A DNA stretch of 64,000 bases from Amia ocellicauda (GCF_036373705.1 NC_089856.1:763501-827500); one strand, 5' to 3'; counted from the first letter of the stretch, positions 46,911 to 59,327 are shown. The notes: generated by a model from the letters alone, not told the origin. Numbers and translations: made by a program.

Positions 46911-48787
46911 TGCGCAGCCTGGTTGCGCACGCTGCGGCGGCTCTGCAGAGGGATTGCGAGCTGCTGCCAGTAATATTACACGTTTCCCGGCGACCATGGC
47001 CAGAGGACAGTGCTTTGTTTTTGTCGTTTATGACGCAAAGACCGTTCTTGTCACTTGCATAACCTGTGTCGCACCACACATCTGTCATTACATTTCCTAC
47101 CCGATTACAGTTTGGAAATATTACACAGACTAACTATTTTGAAAGATACATGTTTGATATCGATTTAGAATTAATTTTAAAAAATCAAAATACAGTGGCT
47201 CGGATCATCAGCGTGCGATTCGTCTGTGGAGCGAAAAGCCTCGTCTGGGGTTGTGGGGACGTGATAATATTAGATCACTTTATTATCCAGTTAACTTTAT
47301 TCCCCATTATGATCATTACTGGGACCCTCACCAGCAGGAGAACAAGACCAGACCACGACATCACTGCAATAAGTACAATCCCTTGACTGAAGTGTTGAAG
47401 TGAAGATTGGAAACAACTGGAGCCAACATATTATCAATAATACATATTAATATTGTTGATAATATCCCTGCACAGTTACAGTAGTATGATTAATAATTGT
47501 TATTAATATTGTTGATAATATCCCTGCACAGGGACAGTGACTCTGCCTATTCTCACATGTAGGCTAATAATAGCCCGTTAGACGCTTTAGATATATTTAT
47601 CGGTTCATTTTCGTTTTCACGGACAGGGGGACTGTGGAAAGGGTTCCTGTATTGTGCAAAGTGTGCAAGGCCGACCGAGAGTAACAAGGAAGTACTTTAT
47701 ATAACTGTATTATTAATAATAATCCAGACACTCAGCGAAATTAAAGTGATTCTGAGTGTGTGTGATCATACTGTGGAATAATACTAACACTGCTACTACT
47801 GCTCTGGCAGCCAGGGCCGCTCTTTAAGCCGTGGTCATATGAGTCTGACTGGCGTCGCCACTCAGTTTTCCGCTGGCGTGACGAGTCTGATGCCCAGCTC
47901 GGCGTCTAGCGGTGCAGTTAGGTGTCTGTCTCACAGACAGTCACAAAGCATGAAACCACGCAGGAGCAGCGAATGCCAGCAAAACACACTGAAGACAAAC
48001 TCAGCTTAACAACTGTATTTTATTTTCAGGTTTCCTTCTAGTCTGGGTAAACAATTAGGTGAAACAGCCGAGTTCAAATGCACAGAGCGAGAGGCAGCCC
48101 CCAGTGCAGATGCAGGGATCATTGTTTCAACGGTCTCATGCACTGGAGGGGGGGTGCCAGTTCACTCTTGCGGTGTCACGCCCTGGATTGCAATGACCAT
48201 TTCACCGCACAAATGTTGAGCCTGCCACATTGAAATGAGTGCTCTCGCCCCCACCCCCCAGCTCCTCTTCCTGTCCCCAGTTCATGTGCACAAGGCTCAA
48301 GTTAGAGCACATTTAATATGGTATGGCACCGTGGTGTTAGTGCCTGCTCCCTTCCAGGCCAGGTGTTGTGTAATATCTGCATCACGGCTGCTCAGTGTGC
48401 ACAGCACTGAGAGGGAGGAAGAGGAAGACTGCGCACGCACGTACACGCACACACACGCACACGCACACACACACTGAACAGAAAGTCCCGGGAAAAATGT
48501 GCACAGCTTAGTCAGTCAGTGACTCAGTGAATGTGACGGTCGGTCAGTCGGTGTGTCAGCACGTCCGTGAGCCCCACCAGGCTGTGCCGGCCAGTTACAC
48601 AATTTTTCCTTCAGTCAATGACAATAGATCTGTCAATCTGTTTATTAGCTTGCCAGTCACTGCATTAGACAGTCAACTAACCAGACCGTCCGTCTGTCCG
48701 TCCGTCCGTCAGTCACCCAGCCACTCACTCACTCTACTGGCCACACAGTCAGTCATTCAACCCAGCCCCGCTTCTCTCCCGCACCCC
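46911..48787. other. Interval between MCOLN1 and TRAPPC5
   Basis: No gene supported. A tandem duplication lies at about 47453-47530, where TATTAATATTGTTGATAATA followed by TCCCTGCACAG occurs twice about 62 bp apart. CA repeats lie at 48438-48475. Minus-strand AATAAA at 48641-48646 is the likely TRAPPC5 poly(A) signal. Confidence 0.5.
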
Positions 48788-49491
48788 CTATCTGCCATCC
48801 AGTGCCTTGTCCCGGGCGATGACGGCCTCGTCGAACTTGATCATGAGCGTGGTGCCCTTGTGCCAGTGCGCCGTGACCTTGGCAGGGAAGCCGCTGTGCG
48901 CCAGGACGGCCTCCACCACACCGGCGGTGAAGGAGGCGCAGTTGAGCGTGCTGTTCTCCTTGGGCACGGAGATGAAGGCGTTCAGGAGCGGCTCCTTCTC
49001 AATGATGTAGTACGTCTTGTCGTCATCGTTGGCCTGCTCCAGCTTGTCCGCCTCCTTCCCGAACAGCGCCTTCCACACTGACACCTGCGCAGAGCGGGGA
49101 AGGGCGAGAGAGCGGGAGAAACTGACTTTGTGGGACAGAGAGAGAGACGCACTCTGCCATGGAGACACTGAGTAACACAGACAGACACTCTCGGCTGTAT
49201 CTCCCCGTGGGGCGTGCGCACCTTGATGAACAGCAGGATGTTGAGCACCTTGGTCTCCCTCTTGCCGTTCTTCTCGCGCAGCACCAGCACGTCCAGCACC
49301 CGCGCGCCCACATGCTGCCCCAGCTCGGCCAGGCGGCCCTGCAGTTCGCTGACCGAGTACACACGGCCCTGGCAGTACTGCACCATCTCCGAGAAGAGCA
49401 GAGCGAAGGCACTGACGCTCACCTCCGTCTTGGGCCGCGTCAGAGAGCGCTCCAGGATGGCCGACTTGCCCCGTGTGAACCGCGTGTCCAT
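48788..49491 (-). CDS. TRAPPC5: TRAPPC5 (TRAPP complex subunit 5), complete CDS
   Basis: Two coding exons, 49491-49222 and 49084-48788, giving 567 nt and 188 aa, the same length as human TRAPPC5. It starts MDTRFTRGKSAILERSLTRP and ends FDEAVIARDKALDGR. It is a Bet3-fold core subunit of TRAPP complexes, which tether ER- and Golgi-derived vesicles and activate Rab1/Ypt1 (family knowledge). The conserved core includes SAFALLFSEMVQYCQ, VLDVLVLREKNGKRE and SVWKALFGKEADKLE. The ATG lies directly after a CAG acceptor, so the 5' UTR exon is separate, near 51.2 kb. The intron between them holds a hAT element. Lying next to MCOLN1 matches human 19p13.2. Confidence 0.97.
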
Positions 49492-49523
49492 CTGCGGGGG
49501 AAGAGAGGTTGTATAGTATACTG

Positions 49524-50712
49524 CAGGGGTAGTCAATAGGCGGACCGTGGGCCAAATCTGGTGCCACATGGTTTTGAATGAACTTCTTATCATGATTTTT
49601 TTTTTAAACGTATTGTTACGGAGGTTTGTTGCACTCAGCGCTTGTTACTGTGTGGAACCAAGTAGCAGTCCTTCCTGGTTATTAGCCAATAGGATGTAAG
49701 TATTAATATGGGATGTCCTATAGAGCCTGTGTTCCAGTTAGTCAGATAGTTGATTGCTTGAAGATTCGTTGTTCAGGTCTGGACTGGGGCAAGAGCGTCA
49801 CTTTGTACTCGTCAAAGCACAGGTATTCGGTTTGTTTTACCAATTTCTATAAATAAACAGCTAAACTGCAGATCGTTTGTCTTGTGGACATATGTCAACC
49901 TTGCCTCCAAAATATAAAAGCGCACACAGACGACCGGGGGGGGGGGTGCATGGTGCCATAGCTTGTATTCACCTGGAAACTCCTATATCAGCGGCGGAAA
50001 CGGATGATTTCCATTGAAGATGCATATTTCTAGCAGTGCACTTATCGAGTGTTGTGCATCCTCACCAGTTTCAATTACAGAGACCCACCGACATGGATCT
50101 GTGATTTACAAGCACCAGAAACCGCGTCTAGTTTCCCTGAATAATGTCGGCTGATGTGTGATTTGTCGCTGGTGATGTGTGGTTGTGAAGCAAAGATATG
50201 TTTGAGTCCAAATATGCCTGATTTCATGGAGATTTTCAGCTGTGTTTTTCGACTTCAAAATGACTCAGAATCGCACATTCCAGGTCTCCAATTGTCAAAA
50301 TGTTCTGTGGGACCACCAGACCCCCCGCCCTGAATTACTCAATCCTCCTTGCCCTAATTTTTCAACATTAATTTTGTGCAGTGCACAGTTGGACAAAAGG
50401 AAATGGTAAAATACTTGAATCTAATAAGACACGAAATGCTTTAAAGTTTATATTTATCTATATGCCTACAATAATCTTTAACAAATTAAAAGTGGTCAGA
50501 AACCGTTTAATTACTAATATTTACATTTATTTAAACGTTTTATTTTTGTACTTTGTCAAATGAATGTACTAAATATAAGCAATTAGGTATATTACTAATT
50601 CACAGAATTGTGTGTGTGTTGGAAAGTCATTTGAAGGTGTGAGTCCCCCGTCTGATGTCTGGACCTTCACTATACCTTGTGGACCCTGATACACAATAAT
50701 TGGCTACGCCTG
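49524..50712. mobile_element. hAT element with target duplication in TRAPPC5 5' intron
   Basis: Ends CAGGGGTAGTCAATAGGCGG and, inverted, CAGGCGTAGCCAATTATTGT. The flanks GTATACTG (49516-49523) and GTTTACTG (50713-50720) match at 7 of 8 bases. It is 1189 bp with no intact transposase and has a poly-G tract near 49938. Confidence 0.75.
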
Positions 50713-51206
50713 GTTTACTGAGTGCGGACTGTCTGAGTCTGCCATGAAAGTGGGAGAGGGAGGGAGAGATAGAGATGGAGGGAGAGATAAAGAGGGACAG
50801 GTGGCCATTCTTTTCTGGGTTTCCTCTGAAGCCCGTCTACACACATCCTAGGTGCGAGAAAATCCGCAAATGTGACCAGGATGAACTGACCAGCTCGCTG
50901 AGCCCGGACTGACTCCCTGCCAGAGGGGTAAGAGAGAGAGGATGGGAGGGATATTGGATCTGATTACGTACCGACCCGACACACAGACAGCGTTAAAACC
51001 CGTCTCTGGCTGATCTCTACCACACCGGAAAAGCGGACAAAGCTATGCCAACAGACGCGGAATAACATGAGCACAGACGCAGTGTACAGCAGCGAGGCGG
51101 CGGGGTTTTCGCTTTGTATACTTCTCGGTCTCCACTATAAGCAAACAGACCTGTGAAGATACGGATATAAAAAGATATCAACCTTTACACGTCAGACGGA
51201 TCTTAC

Positions 51207-51300
51207 CCTCTCTGTCTGCACTGAGCGCTGCTGCCTGTGAGAGCACGGACGTAAACACAGCGACTTCCTCTTCCGGGTCACGTGTCTCACGGGCTCTTAA
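51207..51300 (-). promoter_or_regulatory. TRAPPC5: TRAPPC5 non-coding first exon and promoter
   Basis: On the minus strand a strong donor (AGAGAG|GTAAGA) ends a probable 5' UTR exon at 51207. It would join the acceptor just before the ATG at 49491. GTCACGTG (51277-51284) and an adjacent ETS-type CTTCCGG (51270-51276) suit a housekeeping promoter. Confidence 0.55.
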
Positions 51301-51345
51301 AGACACACGCTTCATTTTGTGTGTGACGTAGAACATGTTCATGTA

Positions 51346-52141
51346 CAGACAGGTGACAAATTAAAGGAAAAACCCACATACAGTGTCTCAGTGAGGTCTT
51401 GGGCACCACGAGCCCCAGAACAGCTTCACTGCTCTTGGCACAGATTCTACGAGTCTCTGGACTCTACTGGAGGGATGGACACCATTCTTACAAAAGATAT
51501 TCCCTCATTTGGGGTTTTGATGATGGTGGAGGAGAGCGCTGTCTAACACGTCGGTCCACAATCTCCCATAGGTGTTCAATTGGGCTGAGATCTGGTGACT
51601 GAAGGCCAGAGCATATGAGTCGCATCATTTTCACACTCATCACACCATTCAGTGACCCTCGTGCCCTGTGGATGGGCATTGTCATCCTGGAAGAGACACT
51701 CCCATCAGGACAGAAATGTGTCACCATAGGATAAAGGACCCAAACCATGCCAGGAAAATGCCCCCCACAGCACAACAGGGCCTCCGGACCCCCTCACTGT
51801 AGGGGTCCAGCAGTCAGGCCTGTCCCGTTTTCTTGGTGTCCCACACACGCACTCACCCACTTGTCCAGAACACGAGCCAGTTGAGCGTCTGTGACTGAAG
51901 CTCCTGCCATTCGTGCCCCAATAATGACCCTCTTTCAAAGTCATTTAAATCCTTTCCTCTTGCCATCTTGATCCAACTTGAGGTCAGCTGGGCTGCTCAG
52001 CATTTGTATACATGCACAGAGCAGGATAGGATGTTAATTGCTTAATTGTATCATGCAGTACAGCTGTTTGGAAGCATCTGCATTCGTGATGTTCCTCCAC
52101 TCATTTATTCAGGTTTTTCCTTTTATTTGTCACCAGTCTGC
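51346..52141 (-). mobile_element. Decayed Tc1-like transposon
   Basis: Inverted ends: CAGGTGACAAATTAAAGGAA from 51351 and, from the right (about 52134), GGTGACAAATAAAAGGAAAA. Minus-strand fragments [20 protein letters not shown] and VVLWGAFSWHGLGPLSYGD are Tc1 transposase pieces in two frames. It is about 800 bp, so shortened and inactive. Confidence 0.8.
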
Positions 52142-52800
52142 ATATTCTGAGATTAGATTGTGTGTTTTGTGTTTTAGTACTTTTACTTCTTTATTTGTAC
52201 TGTCCGTAGTTGCAAGTGTAATTGTAATATAGCCATTGGTCTTGGTCCTATATTTTGTAGTATATATTATTATCTACTTATCTCTGTGAATTTAATGTTG
52301 TTAGCTGCTCTGATTAGCTTTATATGTAAATGTAGTTATTTTAGCAATGCATTCTATAATTTAAGCTTTGTTTATTGTCTGTAGTCTTCAGTTTTCAATT
52401 GGCATTATTAAAAATAGGAACTGTCTTAGCTACATGTGGATCAATTACAATATATGAATCAATATGTATGTATTTGTTTGTTTAGATTGTTTTTGTATTT
52501 ATTTACCATTTTCAGCCCATCATCCTGACTGCAGCAGAAATGGCTGTTCAAGGTGTTCAAGGCGGTATCTGGGTTTTGAGTATGAAGCCACACGCCTGAA
52601 AACCGAACAGCAACGATTAACCGCAACAGCGCTGGAGCAGAGACAGGAAACCGAGAAAATCACCAAAAATAGAGCACTTACCTCTCTCTCTCACTCTCTC
52701 TCACTCTCTCTCTCTCTGTCTCTCTCAAATGTTCAGAAGCACATACAGGAGACCAGAAGTTTGCCTCATTCTGCCACACTGACATACGTATGTATTGCAA

Positions 52801-52856
<56 letters not shown>

Positions 52857-53112
52857 ATTTGTGAGAGGACAAAAGTTGTTAATTGCTTGTTTGAAGAGTA
52901 CAAATATGAACCTATCGGCTGTAATCTGTGGGTGTGCTTTAATTTTATTTTCGTACTCAAAACTGTTGTGTAGTGTTGTATGGTGTTGAGCCATGTTGTG
53001 TTGTATTGTGTTGGGTCGCCACTACCCAGAGAGAACGACAGGGTGAGAGACGAAGAGAGAGAGCGAGCGAGGGAGTGACGGAGGCAGAGACAGAGGGCGA
53101 GACAGAGGAGAG
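52142..53112. other. Upstream region of lectin receptor A
   Basis: AT-rich, with CT repeats at 52683-52728 and a pure (ATT)n run at 52804-52853. From 53020 a GA-rich stretch leads to the ATG at 53113. No TATA box is certain. Confidence 0.4.
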
Positions 53113-54419
53113 ATGGCCGCTAAGAGCTCAGCCCCTCTGTGCTACGCAGACCTGCGCACACAGACAGTGCAGTGGGGTCCAGTCCCAGGTAGCCCCCCTG
53201 CCCATCGCACCGCAACTCTCGTCAGAGCCTCCCCAGTCCCCCTCACTACCTCACACCTCTCCATCCCTCTCTTTCCCTCTTCTTCCCACTCCCTCCTCCC
53301 TTCTCTCCTTTATTCCTCCTCTCCCTGCCTCTCCCTTTATTTCTCCTTCTCCCTCCCTCCTTCTCTCATCCTTCACCCCCTCTTCCCCCCTTTCCCGCCA
53401 TCTCTCTCTCTCTCTCTGTCTCTCCTCACTTCCTCCCCGCAGCGGTGACGGTGGCCAGTGCCCCTCTGGAGGACCCGAGTCGAAGGCAACCCCCGCGCTG
53501 CCTGTCCTGGTCCCTGCTGTTGCTGCTGTGTGTGGACGTGTGTCTGCTGCTCGCTGCGCTGGGCTGCGGTCAGTGCCCCCTCGGCAGTCACTGCACCACA
53601 CTGTGGGAAAGACACAGCACAGTACAGAACAGCATAGCGAAGCACAGTACATTGCAGTGCAGTACCTCAGAGTATAGCGCAGCACGGTATGGTTTACTGC
53701 AGTGATGTACAATATAGTGCAGTATAGATGAGGACAGCACAGTATAGTATATTGAATCCTTAACTGAAGGAATAATTTCCTAAATCAGAGCCTTTTAATT
53801 ATTTTAAGCAGTAGGGTTTTAAGTGAAGTATAGAATTGTATAAATAACTAATTGAAAACCAACTCTTTATTACACAATTTAAAAAGTCAAATCTAAACAG
53901 ATTGTAACTTCAATTAAGGTTCAATTAAGTAATTGAGAGTTCAGTTTGGAACAAAAACCAGCAGGGTAGGGGCTCCTGAAGGACCAGGACTGGGAACCAC
54001 TGCTGTAAAGTATAGTGCAGTGTGGTATTGTGCAGTATAGTGCAGTGCAGTGTGGTATTGTGCAGTACAGTGCAATACAGTGTGGTATTGCCGAGTTGTG
54101 CTGATTGACTGTTGTGATGGTGCAGTTGCAGGGCTGCTGTCAGACGGGGGCACCTTGGAGCGGGAGCTGGCTGCCCTCTATGTGAATGGTATGTTCCCTA
54201 AAGTATATCACACACATGCAGGCAGTCGTGTAGTCTGTGTCTGCATCTCAGCAGTGTGTATGTGTGTCTTAGTGCAGTGTATGTGTGTGTGTTTGTCAGT
54301 GCAGTGTGTGCAGTGTGTGTGTGTCTCAGAGCAGTGTGTGTGTGTGTGTGTGTGTGTGTCAGTGCAGTGTGTGTGTGTGTCAGAGCAGTGTGTGTGTGTG
54401 TGTGTGTGTGTCTCTCAGA

Positions 54420-54461
<42 letters not shown>

Positions 54462-54586
54462 GTGTATGTGTGTGTCTCAGTGCAGTGTGTGTGTGTCAGT
54501 GCAGTGTGTGTTTGTGTGTGTCAGTGCAGTGTGTGTTTGTGTGTGTCAGTGCAGTGTGTGTGTGTCAGTGTAGTGTGTGTGTGTCA

Positions 54587-54630
<44 letters not shown>

Positions 54631-54711
54631 GTGTATGTGTGTGTCTCAGTGCAGTGTGTGTGTGTCAGTGCAGTGTGTGTTTGTGTGTGTCAGTGCAGTG
54701 TGTGTGTGTCA

Positions 54712-54742
<31 letters not shown>

Positions 54743-54798
54743 CTCAGAGCAGTGTGTGTGTGTGTGTGTGTGTCAGTGCAGTGTGTGTGTGTGTCAGA

Positions 54799-54832
<34 letters not shown>

Positions 54833-54839
54833 TCTCAGA

Positions 54840-54875
<36 letters not shown>

Positions 54876-57330
54876 GTGTATGTGTGTGTCTCAGTGCAGT
54901 GTGTGTGTGTGTGCAGTGTGTATGTGTGTGTCTCAGTGCAGTGTGTGTGTGTCAGTGCAGTGTGTGTTTGTGTGTGTCAGTGCAGTGTGTGTGTGTCAGT
55001 GCAGTGTGTTTGTGTGTGTCAGTGCAGTGTGTGTGTGTGTGTGTGTCAGTGCAGTGTGTGTTTGTGTGTGTCAGTGCAGTGTGTGTGTGCAGTGTTTGTG
55101 TGTGTGTCTCAGTGCAGTGTGTGTGTGCAGTGTGTTTGTGTGTGTGTCAGTGCAGTGTGTGTTTGTGTGTGTGTGCAGTGTCTGTGTGTGTGTCTCAGTG
55201 CAGTGTGTGTGTGTGCAGTGTGTTTGTGTGTGTGTCAGTGCAGTGTGTGTGTGTGTCAGTGCAGTGTGTGTGTGTCAGTGCAGTGTGTTTGTGTGTCAGT
55301 GCAGTGTGTGTGTGTCAGTGCAGTGTGTATGTGTGTGTCTCAGTGCAGTGTGTGTGTGTGCAGTGTGTTTGTGTGTGTCTCAGTGCAGTGTGTGTGTGTG
55401 CAGTGTGTATGTGTGTGTCTCAGTGCAGTGTGTGTGTGTGTGCAGTGTGTTTGTGTGTGTCTCAGTGCAGTGTGTGTTTGTGTGTGTCAGTTCAGTGTGT
55501 GTGTGTGTGCAGTGTGTGTGTGTGTGCAGTGTGTATGTGTGTGTCTCAGTGCAGTGTGTGTGTGTGTGCAGTGTGTATGTGTGTGTCTCAGTGCAGTGTG
55601 TGTGTGTGTCAGTGCAGTGTGTTTGTGTGTCTCAGTGCAGTGTGTGTGTCCACAGTGTCCTCATGGTCCTCTGCAGTGGGAGTGGGACAGACCCTACAGG
55701 AGCTGCAGCACAACTGGACCGCACTGCAGCAGCACAGTGAGACACTCATACTGTACTATACTATACTATACTCTACACTAAAGTGCTCATAATATACTGT
55801 ATGTTACTATACTAAACTACACTGTCCTGTACTACAAGTACTAAAATATGAATTTTACTGTACTGTACTCTACTGATGAATGACTCAAGAGTCGTGAAGC
55901 TCTTCTTTAACTCTGTTCTGTTTTCTGTTTCCTCACCATAACCCCGTCCCCGTCTCCCAACACAGTTTCCCTCAGGACAGCTGAGCTCAGCAATGTCTCA
56001 CGCTCTCCATGGCCGGACGGTAAGTGGCTCCAGATTCGAACCCTGCATGCGTACATCTGTGGTAGGTGCAGCTCTGTCCAGTACAGGTGCTGTGTCTCCC
56101 ACATGCAGTGAGTGTGACCCTGTGCTTGTTACCTGTTGTACAGGTGTGCCGGCCCTCCTGAACTCCTCGTCCCTGGGGCAGTCCTGTCGGCACACCCCAG
56201 CCCCCACGAACACCACACCTGACAACAGCATTGGAGGTGCGCCTCTCAGAGACACACACACACACACAATCACACACACACTGTCACACACACAGGACAC
56301 ACAAGGAGACGCACACACAAAGTGGTATTTGCTTTGTTTACAGGCTACAGCTGTTCTCCTGCCCTTTGACCTGGGAGTTGTTTGAAGGGCATTGCTACCT
56401 GGTCTCCGGTGAGATAGTGCCCTGGCAGAATGCCCAGGACAGGTGTGTGGAGCTGGGCAGTCACCTCGTGGTCATCAACAGTGAATTAGAACAGGTAGGG
56501 CAGGGAAGGGAGGGAGGGAGAGAGAGAGAGGGAGGGAGGGAAGTAGTAATATCAAGAAAGGAGGGCTGCGGGGGATTTGACCTTTGACCTTGAACTTGAG
56601 TTGGAATCGAGGTGCCGTCCTAGTGGGCTTGTTCTGGGTCACTCATGAATTTACATACCGGTGGGTGGGGTTCGGGGCATTGATGGAATGTACAGTCTAA
56701 GTACAGAATAAGAAAGTGACCTGCCCTTGTGTTCCTGAGGATTTCGTGGCCTCCCTGAAGCCGAGGACCAACCGCTGGATCGGATTGAGCGACCGGGAGA
56801 CGGAGGGGAACATGATCTGGGTGGACAGTAGCCCGTACAGCCATAAGAGAAGGTACTGACACACACACACACACTGACTGACACATACACACACTGATGG
56901 ACACACACACTGACTCACACACTGACAGACACACACACACTGACTGACTCACACACTGACTGACACTCACACACTGACTGACACACACACAGACTGACTC
57001 ACACACACTGACTGACTCACACACTGACTGACACACACGCACTGAATGACTCACACACACACTGACTCAAACACACACTGACTGACACACACTGTCTCTC
57101 ACACACACTTGTCATGATCTCGTTGTTGACGTATTGGACCTGGGTGCTCCTCTGTGCTGAACCTGTTCCTGTTGTGCACCTGCAGCTTCTGGTACACTGA
57201 ACAGCCGGATGACTGGCATAGCATGGAGGACTGTGTGCACCTCAGAGAGGACTCTATGTGGAACGACATCACCTGCAATTGTCGTCTGTACTACATCTGC
57301 GAGCAGGACATGCTGTGGCCAGAACACTGA
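53113..57330 (+). CDS. Type II membrane C-type lectin receptor A (CD209/CLEC4/FCER2-like), ITIM-like tail
   Basis: Nine exons: 53113-53188, 53443-53568, 54132-54188, 55677-55736, 55966-56019, 56144-56236, 56344-56494, 56740-56852, 57186-57330 (TGA). The short cytoplasmic tail contains LCYADL, which fits the ITIM pattern (I/V/L/S)xYxx(L/V). A membrane segment follows ([20 protein letters not shown]). The stalk exons carry N-glycosylation sites NWT, NVS, NSS and NTT. The C-type lectin domain runs from [17 protein letters not shown] through [18 protein letters not shown] to [16 protein letters not shown] and YYICE. QPD with WND predicts Ca2+-dependent galactose-type binding (family rule). Stalk exons are phase 1, but the 56344 exon needs phase 2, so its join to 56144-56236 is one base out: an indel, a sequence error or a different junction. 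Poly(A) signals AATAAA at 57426-57431 and 57528-57533. Orthology to one human gene cannot be assigned. Confidence 0.8.
53809..54002. mobile_element. hAT MITE, degenerate, in lectin A intron
   Basis: The right end, inverted, reads CAGTGGTTCCCAGTCCTGGT, then CTGGTTTTTGTTCCAAAC, as in the elements at 35323 and 38094. The left end is only probable (CAGTAGGGTTTTAAG at 53809), and the flanking 8-mers match weakly. Confidence 0.55.
54255..55655. repeat. 1.4-kb GTGT/TCAGTGCAG minisatellite in lectin A intron
   Basis: Variable (GT)n blocks separated by recurring TCAGTGCAGTGTGTG or TCTCAGAGCAG units, with higher-order repetition of about 100-400 bp. It fills the intron 54189-55676. All three plus-strand frames stay open for over 1 kb because none of the units contains a stop codon. 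Confidence 0.9.
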
Positions 57331-57539
57331 CCAATCCAGTGCTGCACACCTAGTAGTGTAGTAAAGTGCAGTGTAGTGTAGTACAGAGTCATGTAGTGTA
57401 GACCAGTCCATCACATTGAGATATTAATAAACATTCACATATATACATTGAAATACATATGATTTGATGGACTGCTTTCTTTCTTGTGTGTTGCCTTCGG
57501 TCATGTATTGTGTCTGAAGTGTGAGTGAATAAAGAGTCA

Positions 57540-58431
57540 GCGCTGCCCCTTTGTGTGTGTCTCTCTGCTTTCTCATCCTGGACCCTGTTATCAGCAGCAC
57601 TGCACTGCACACTCAATCAGCACGACATAAAACAACACGTATAAACGCAATAAAATAAGATATACCATCCTATTTCTCAGCAGCTGCGCCTGTATCTGTG
57701 CCAGATCAGAGTGTGGGGGAGGGGTGACGGGACTGGGATCCGCTTTACTTTAGTTAAAAGAGCTATTTATCAGATAGGTTTCTAACCGCCAGAATTAATT
57801 TCCCACCCCATCTCTCTCTCTCTCTCTCTCTCTTTCGCTTTCTTTTACGACGCCATACGTGTGTGTGTGTTGGGGGGTGTTGTGACGTCACCCTCACACC
57901 ATTAAACTGGGATTTTATTAGAACTGTTGAGTGACGGAGATTCTAGGTGAGACTGACTGAACTGTAAGACATATTCTCCTATAGATACCCGACTGTAGAA
58001 AATTGTGTTTTCATGACTAGCCTGTAGTTTGGGATTTATAATTAATTACCAAGCGTTTCTGTGCTGGGCCAACGGTAAGATTAACAATAAATACATAAAT
58101 ACAATCTGTAGTTACGAGGAGGAATAAATGCAAACAAAACAGCAATGTCAACCTTACTTTAATAATTATCTAGCTTACCAACAATGCTAAAACTATTTCT
58201 CTGAACAGTAAAACATGCCCTGGTGTAATATCATGTGTCCGACGGGTTAAATTCTCTCCAATTCCTCGCTATTGATGCGACCTGTACCTGCTCTGTGCAC
58301 TGCGGCCGTGTTGCCTTATTGCGCACATTTGTGCACCTTGTGTATCTGTGTTGAAGCTGCTGTTCTCAGTTCAGTTTGGGATTTCGCAGTCGCCCAGAAT
58401 AAACTCATCGGACGTAACGAACGCATAATAA

Positions 58432-58495
<64 letters not shown>

Positions 58496-58861
58496 ATTTA
58501 TTATGCGTTCGTTACGTATATATATATATATATATAAACATTACCAATAATTAAAATATATTTTAGCGTTTCGCTGTATCAGTTGTTTCATATTTTCAAT
58601 ATTGAATGTACACAGACTACGCAAACGATCATTATTAGCTGAAGACATCTCGGAGTGGCGATATGAGACATGCTGAAGTAGCCTTTATTTAGAGCACGAA
58701 TAGATAATATGCAAACTATGCTACTAGAACTGGTAGATGTAATATGACTGTTATCTTAAAGAGTTATACTATATATTACATAATATACTACAGTTATACT
58801 ATAGAAGGAATATAGGCGTGTGCTTTACAGGGCTCGCGTTGTATTCTTCCACACGTCGTCG

Positions 58862-58924
<63 letters not shown>

Positions 58925-59003
58925 CAAGTTATTTGATTCCAGTAGATCAATGTACAGGCTATATATCATTGAGTGTGATGGTGTTGATTATTTCAGTGAC
59001 TAA
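57540..59003. other. Interval between lectin genes A and B
   Basis: No gene seen. It contains a CT run at 57813-57834, a 106-bp palindrome (58412-58517) and a pure (ATT)n run at 58867-58922 just upstream of the lectin B ATG. Confidence 0.5.
58412..58517. repeat. Palindrome with CA/TG arms and TA centre
   Basis: ACGTAACGAACGCATAATAA (58412 onward) is exactly the reverse complement of the segment ending at 58517. The arms continue as (CA)n and (TG)n around a (TA)n centre near 58461-58477. It could extrude as a cruciform. Confidence 0.9.
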
Positions 59004-59278
59004 ATGGCGAAGGATCAGTTCTTCGTGGTTCGGGGCTCGGCCGCTCCCGGCGCGCCGTCCGAGCACAGAGAGAAGCCGAGTGCGGCCAAGAGAGAGAAAC
59101 CAGGTACTGTGAATTTGTTTAAATAATTATTACATAACCTTGTCAAATAATTATTAGTATTATTATTAGTGTATGTATTAATTCAATGTGTATATTATCT
59201 TTAAATCTTTGCGGGAGAGAGCAGACAGACCGACGTTATTGACCTTATGTATTGAATTAATAATGTATTATTTATTAA

Positions 59279-59327
<49 letters not shown>

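Noticed and set aside
50381-50563. 60-codon plus-strand frame in the TRAPPC5 intron
   Set aside because: AT-rich sequence inside a hAT element with no transposase motif.
54050-55792. Very long Cys/Val/Ser-rich open frames (over 380 codons in each plus-strand frame)
   Set aside because: They are translations of a stop-free GT/CAGTG minisatellite. Overlapping frames are equally open, and the array lies inside a lectin gene intron.
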